NCBI GenBank assembly: GCA_963969345.1
Contig: OZ017766.1
Location: forward strand, 2,666,001 to 2,730,000
Source of the DNA: Turbatrix aceti
Taxonomy: Eukaryota > Nematoda > Chromadorea > Rhabditida > Panagrolaimidae
DNA length: 64,000 nt
Direction: 5' to 3'
Each line of letters begins with the position of its first letter. Position 1 is the first letter of the stretch. Both the position numbers and the translations under genes were made by a program. Of this stretch, positions 59,501 to 64,000 are shown one piece after another. The notes under the pieces are model-generated. The model saw only the letters and a program-made list of their open reading frames with translations, had not been told where the DNA came from and ran no database searches.

Positions 59501-61940
59501 CATCGGAGACGGCGGCACCGCCGCCCCCCACGAAGTCGGAATTGGCTCAGGTGTGGCATCCCAGCAGCAGAGCGACCACCTGTCTGAGACCGTCACCGAA
59601 GCACTAGTGACCTCCTCGCTCAGCCACGACACCGGCCTCTATGCACATCATCCGACTATCGGGCACGGCGCCTCTCGAGTTGACACATTCGACGAGTCTG
59701 CCATCGACAACATACAGTACACCAGTGGCCCGGCTGCAGGCGGAATCGGTTCCGGCGTGTCCCCTGACTACACGTACCCGATTCTGCCAAAGGCAGACGA
59801 GCTTTCGCATTCGTCTTACACCGGCACTATCCACCACGGCATCGGCTACGGTGCCATCGACGAAACCGCCGACGGAGACGCTGATGACGAGAACGAGGCA
59901 TCCGACGACAGCCTTGCCGGCATCGAAGAAATCGATGAAGACCGGAAATCGGTGACGACGATCAATTCAATCGTGTCGATTTCAGAAGATCAGCAGCACT
60001 GGACTACGCAGAGCAGACATGCCCATGAAGCGGCGCATGCCATCGGCGGCGGAGCTGTTGCGGAAAACAGGTTGACATCCATCGGCGAAGGAGTCGTCAC
60101 GGAATCCGAATCCTCGACAACCGGAACTAGCCTTGTTGATTCTGTTGGCAGCGGTGCGCGTCCCGATACAATCACGTCCACGCAGGTGGGCTCAGGAGCT
60201 GCGGGGACCACTGCGCAGGAAATCGGCAGCGGGGCCAGCCAGCTACACAAAATCGATGAATACGAGCGCCTGGAGTTGCATTCGGCGATTACCGGAGGCC
60301 ATGACGCGGTTTCTGAAGCTCCAAACCAAAAGATCGGCGAAGGAGCGAGTCAGACGGTTTCTCAGATTGGCACAGGTGGCCAGGTGTCGTCGACAACAAC
60401 GCACGGCATCGGTAGCGGGTCTCAAGTGGAACAAAGCTTCTCAGAAACCTCGAACATTGGTTCTGGAGCATCTACTGTCATTTCGCACTCCCGGGATCCA
60501 TCCATCGACACGGGCACAAAAATAGGAGAAGGAGGCGCTTTTTCGGTCTACAGAGAACCGGCAATTGGCAAAGCAACACGCCAGGAGCTAAACAAGGAAT
60601 CACACACCGCTTCCAACGGCTCAGGCCACTTTTCGCTTTCCTCCCAGCTTGCGGCCGAATCAGAAGCAAAGATCGGAGCTGGAACCGGCAGTGCGCCCCC
60701 TCTGGGCATCGGAAAAGGATTCCTATCGTCCTATACAGCTACTGTGGATGCACCGACAGAAATTGGAAGGGGAACAACTGTTTATGAGTCACGGCAGCCG
60801 GCGGTTGGCTCTGGAGCGCGTTACGATCACGGCGCCGTGTCTTACACCACCTCGGGCCATTTGTCGCTCACCTCACAGCTTGCTGCAGAATCAGAAGCGA
60901 AAATCGGATCAGGAACCGGCATTTCGCACCCCCGAGACACTTCCATCGGCGCTGGAACTGAGATCTCAAAAATTGGAGGGGGCACTTCCGTCGTTGAATC
61001 CTGGGAATCGACTGAAACGCATCACGATTCTCTCATCGGTACAGGTGGTCAGGTGACCCATGGACCGTCATCTATCGGCGGAGGAGCAACTGCGATTTCG
61101 CACTCCCGGGGACCTTCGATCGGCTCCGGGACCAGCCAGGTGTCCCAAGCACCCCAATATCCCGTTCGACTGGCGACACGGCGCACCAGCACGTCCTCCG
61201 AAGAGTCACTGAACTCAACAGATGAAGAGATCATCGAAACGTTCGAAATCGTGGACCCCAATCCCTACCGTTACCTGGAGAGCATCACCGAAGAGTCGAA
61301 CGTCGGCAGCAGCAGGGGCAACTCCATCTCCGAGTCGCCGTCCGTGCCGGTCGTCGTCACCCGGCACGCCACCACCCACCACGAAGTCCTGACCGAAGAA
61401 GACACGTCGATCACGTTGTCCAGCGGAGAGGAGGACGACAGCGACCGTCGGACGCCGACGCCCATGCCTGACGTGTCCAGAATCCTGCGGAGTGTGCCCG
61501 AAGGCGTCGTGCTCGAGTCCAAGCACGGCTCGGACGCCGACTCCGACGTGGAAGCAGGACCGCATCCCCTGCACCGCTACGCGCACCGGGAGACCATGAT
61601 GACCATCCTGACGTCCTCCGACGAAGACGACTCCCGCAACGCGACCCCGACCCCCTCATCGCCCCAGCGGTACAGGTCGTGGTATCCCATCGACGCCAGA
61701 CGCTCTCCCAGTCCCGAAAACCAGGGGGCCTCTAGATCGATCGTCGTGGACCTCCCGCTGGACCCGAGGGAGTCCATGTTCCCGCCAAGGTCCATCACGA
61801 CGACGCCTGTGCCGCTGCCGTCGCCGGGACCTATCGAAATTTCATTCGACGACTTTCCCGATACTTCCATCTATGAAAGGAGGCTGAGCAGCGATTCCAT
61901 CGTCAAATCGGTGCTCCAGTCACGCAACAATCCACGCTAG
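56556..61940 (+). CDS. Large membrane protein with [IV]-G-x-G repeat tail, family not recognised
   Basis: Five exons (56556-56858, 57416-58953, 59000-59206, 59252-59350, 59402-61940) keep phase and give 1,561 residues. The first 170 residues hold a CYLCCFWHC cysteine cluster, possibly acylated, and about four to five hydrophobic segments (VVVALIILCGLKALYEL, LVILPAFWLFTPIIAFLA, IVAFVILVILTFLDVFQFVWFFLAL, VLLSFVIIIEFFVAIHGIV). The rest is a hydrophilic Ser/Thr/Glu/Gly-rich tail with roughly 35-40 copies of I/V-G-x-G, usually followed by A, V, T or G, spaced 8-30 residues apart. The final 250 residues are acidic and Ser/Pro-rich with no repeats. I know no domain with this pattern. The tail is probably cytosolic if the spans are even in number. 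Neighbouring chitin synthase suggests, but does not show, a role at the same membrane. Confidence 0.85.
59207..59401 (+). repeat. Duplicated exon-intron unit inside the IGxG gene
   Basis: Exon 4 and the start of exon 5 both begin ACTCAGAGCGAAAGTATCG or TCTCAGAGCGAAAGTATCG and continue in parallel (GGAGC...ACCGT.ACCCAACC). The introns before them both contain TTTCCTACCACGAAA. The intron and exon were thus copied together in tandem, recently enough to keep intron sequence. Confidence 0.8.
60615..60925 (+). repeat. Near-identical 66-bp repeats in the IGxG coding tail
   Basis: The segments at about 60621-60690 and 60857-60922 encode the same GHxSLxSQLAAESEAKIG block and differ by a few, mostly silent changes. 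A second pair, encoding ISHSRxPSI, occurs near 60475 and 61089. The tail has grown by internal duplication. Confidence 0.75.
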
Positions 61941-62275
61941 ATCGGTCAAAAAAAAGGTGAGGGATCAGCCCAAGAAAAAGACGGTCGCCGACCTTGAATT
62001 GTAAATATTTTTTCAGAACACCACGTAAAAAATGATTTACACCGATGCATCTTCCTGCCATTTAAAAATTCCACGCTAAATCTTTAATTCTATTTTTCGA
62101 GAACCTAAAATTATTGTTTCCTTGCCAAATTAAAGTTGATAAAGTGAAAAAAAATTGAAATTGTTTTTATCATAAAAACGACCATCAAACAAAAATTCAA
62201 CAACAAATGACATCGCTTACTTCTAGCAAGAAAGAACCAAACCAACCACTCATTTCTCGTGCGCGAACACTCATG
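61941..62275. other. Convergent spacer IGxG gene / DEAD-box helicase
   Basis: The 335 bp between two stop codons is AT-rich. It should carry both 3' ends. No other feature was recognised. Confidence 0.5.
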
Positions 62276-64000
62276 TCAGAGGTCGTCCATGGCAGCGTTG
62301 ACGTCGGTCTTCTGCATCTTGCCCTTCTTGAGCTTCTTCAGCAGGCGCTGCTCGGTTTGGAGTTCGTCCCACTCCGAGAGCCGCTTCCTCTTCTTCTTCG
62401 GCTCGGGAGTGGTCTCCTCGCCTTCGTCTCCCTCGGTCGACTTTCTTTTCTTCGGCTTGTTGTCTTTTTTGAAGAACTTGATGCGTTTCTGGCCCTGGAA
62501 TTCGGCAACCTTCTTTTGACGCGCCTGTTCCTTTTTGGGATCCTTGTAGGGGATGGAGCCGGTTTCGATGTCGACTCTCTGGAATCCGGAAATGTCGACG
62601 CGCTTCAACTCGGAGAGCGGGGGCATGCGGATGAGGCCGTAGGCATTTGCCAGGCCGGCAATGTCCAGATCTGAAAAACAAAACCTTCGTCCATCCCTCC
62701 ACAGCCACAAAAACTCACCCCAGAGCTTGCAAACAATTTGGCAGTCGTGGGAGAGGTAGAACTTGACCAGAGCGACGAAAGCAGCGGTTCCGAGTTCGAG
62801 AAACTCGCGTTCCGCCGTCGCGAGACCGACGAGGGCTTCCCTGATGTTGTCGGCCTGCTTGTCACCGACTTTGGCCGTGTCGTCGCCTTCCACCAGTTTG
62901 ATGGACTCGTGAGTGGTGATGAACTCGGCGTACGCTGCTTCCTCCTGGGTCAGCAGCAAAATGGACTCGCCAGCACGGCCGTTTCGTCCGGCGCGGCCAA
63001 CGCGGTGCACAAACCAGCTAAAAGCAGTAGAAATACGATAAGACCGTAAAAATAGAGCTCGACTCACCTCGAAAGCTTGGGAATGTCGAATTGAATGACT
63101 GTGTCGACGTTTTCGAGATCCAAGCCTCGACCGGCGCAATCCGTGGCCAGCAGAACGGGGTTGTCCGTCTTGTTGAACTTGGCAATCTGAAAATCTGTTT
63201 CAGAAACGAAAAAAAGAGAGAAAAGTCTCAAACCAACCACACTGGATCTGCCGAATTTTTTACCGTGCATTTTGACAATTTTCCGCGACTTTCCAAAAAG
63301 GAGGTCCAGCACCCGCTCAAAATACACGACTGCAAACCTCGTCGAGAAGAAGACGAGAATCTTCTCCTTGGGTCGCTTCTTGATGAGGTGAACGAGGGCA
63401 GCGAGCTTGTGCGACGCCTCGACGGTCACGAACTTGTTGACCAGGCTGCTGGGGGCGACGGTGTTCGCGGAAGGCGTGCCACTCGTTTCCGTGGGTTTGT
63501 CGTCGTCGATGAAGGTCTTCGCATCGCCGGTGACTTCGAGGCGGACGGGATTGCGGAGACCAAACTTGATGAGGTCCTCCATGTCCTTGGCCTGAGTCGC
63601 GGAGAAGAGACCGGTTCGTCGCTGCTTCGGCAACACGCCCAGGATTTTCGTAGTCGCATCCTTGAAGTCGACGTTGCAGAATCGGTCTGCCTCGTCGATG
63701 ATGAGCATTTCGAGGGATTTGAGGGCTGTCTTGAACGCGGCATCGTCGATCAGCTTCAGAAGCCGGCCCGGAGTCGAGATCACGACGCTGCAACAAAAAA
63801 CGGGTGATCAGCGGGGCCAAAAATGTAAAAACTCACCAACTGCCCTTGATCTTCTTCTCCTCACTCTTCTTTTTCTTCGACGTCGGACTTTCGAGAGCAG
63901 CGCAGCCAAATCCGAGGATATCCAGAGCCGGGCGAATCACGCTGCCGACCTGGTGAACGAGATCCCGGCTGGGAACCAGAATCAATCCGCAGATTTCGGT
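62276..64000 (-). CDS. DEAD-box RNA helicase, DDX55/Spb4 type (5' part outside window)
   Basis: The gene runs off the right edge, so only the part from about motif Ia onward is present. Visible are PSRDL (motif Ia, usually PTREL), STPGRL (Ib), DEADR (II), the SAT of GLFSATQ (III), LVFFSTRFAVVYFE (IV), ATDCAGRGLDLENVD (V) and HRVGRAGRNGRAG (VI). After the helicase core, SLARGFALLRMP-like LANAYGLIRMPPLSEL and IPYKDPKKEQARQKK match the C-terminal extension of DDX55/Spb4, which acts in 60S ribosome maturation in the nucleolus. The tail is Lys-rich. At least five introns occur. The Spb4 assignment rests on the C-terminal segments; the core alone fits several subfamilies. Confidence 0.9.

Overview
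The window is animal nuclear DNA, most likely from a nematode (tardigrade or another small ecdysozoan is the main alternative). Coding exons are GC-rich at third positions and sit in AT-rich, often very short introns (about 45-60 bp is common). Introns start GTAAG/GTGAG and end TTTTCAG or TTTTTAG. Several genes carry a perfect 3' splice site only 0-20 nt before the ATG, as expected for spliced-leader trans-splicing. eIF3g and ARL2 sit tail-to-head, as I recall for eif-3.G and evl-20 in C. elegans. Nearly all gene models below were built by joining exons by hand and checking that reading phase is kept.

Layout: 0-13 kb holds a Y-box/cold-shock RNA-binding protein (+), a GIGYF-type GYF-domain translational repressor (-) and a bestrophin chloride channel (+). 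13-24 kb holds an F-box protein, a TRIC cation channel, a 1-kb foldback repeat, a small Ly6-like secreted protein and an SLC7 amino-acid transporter (all +), then TOE1 deadenylase (-), which converges on SLC7. 24-37 kb holds PIG-T of the GPI transamidase (-) head-to-head with UBA4/MOCS3 (+). A decayed retroelement fragment and a small cysteine-rich secreted protein follow; the latter's single intron holds a 2.2-kb repeat element with a satellite array. A leukotriene-A4-hydrolase-type aminopeptidase (-) closes this part. 37-48 kb holds phospholipase D (-) and a four-gene plus-strand cluster: PP4 catalytic subunit, GRX5, eIF3g, ARL2. 48-64 kb holds chitin synthase (-), a divergently transcribed 1,561-residue protein with hydrophobic N-terminal segments and dozens of I-G-x-G repeats that I cannot assign to a family, and the 3' part of a DDX55/Spb4-type RNA helicase (-) running off the right edge.

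Most genes are conserved housekeeping functions: mRNA control (Y-box, GIGYF, TOE1, eIF3g, DDX55), ER/GPI and lipid signalling (PIG-T, PLD), tRNA thiolation (UBA4) and Fe-S assembly (GRX5). The least explained parts are the IGxG-repeat membrane protein beside chitin synthase, the two small secreted cysteine-rich proteins, the foldback element, and the element nested in an intron. No tRNA, rRNA or CRISPR was recognised.
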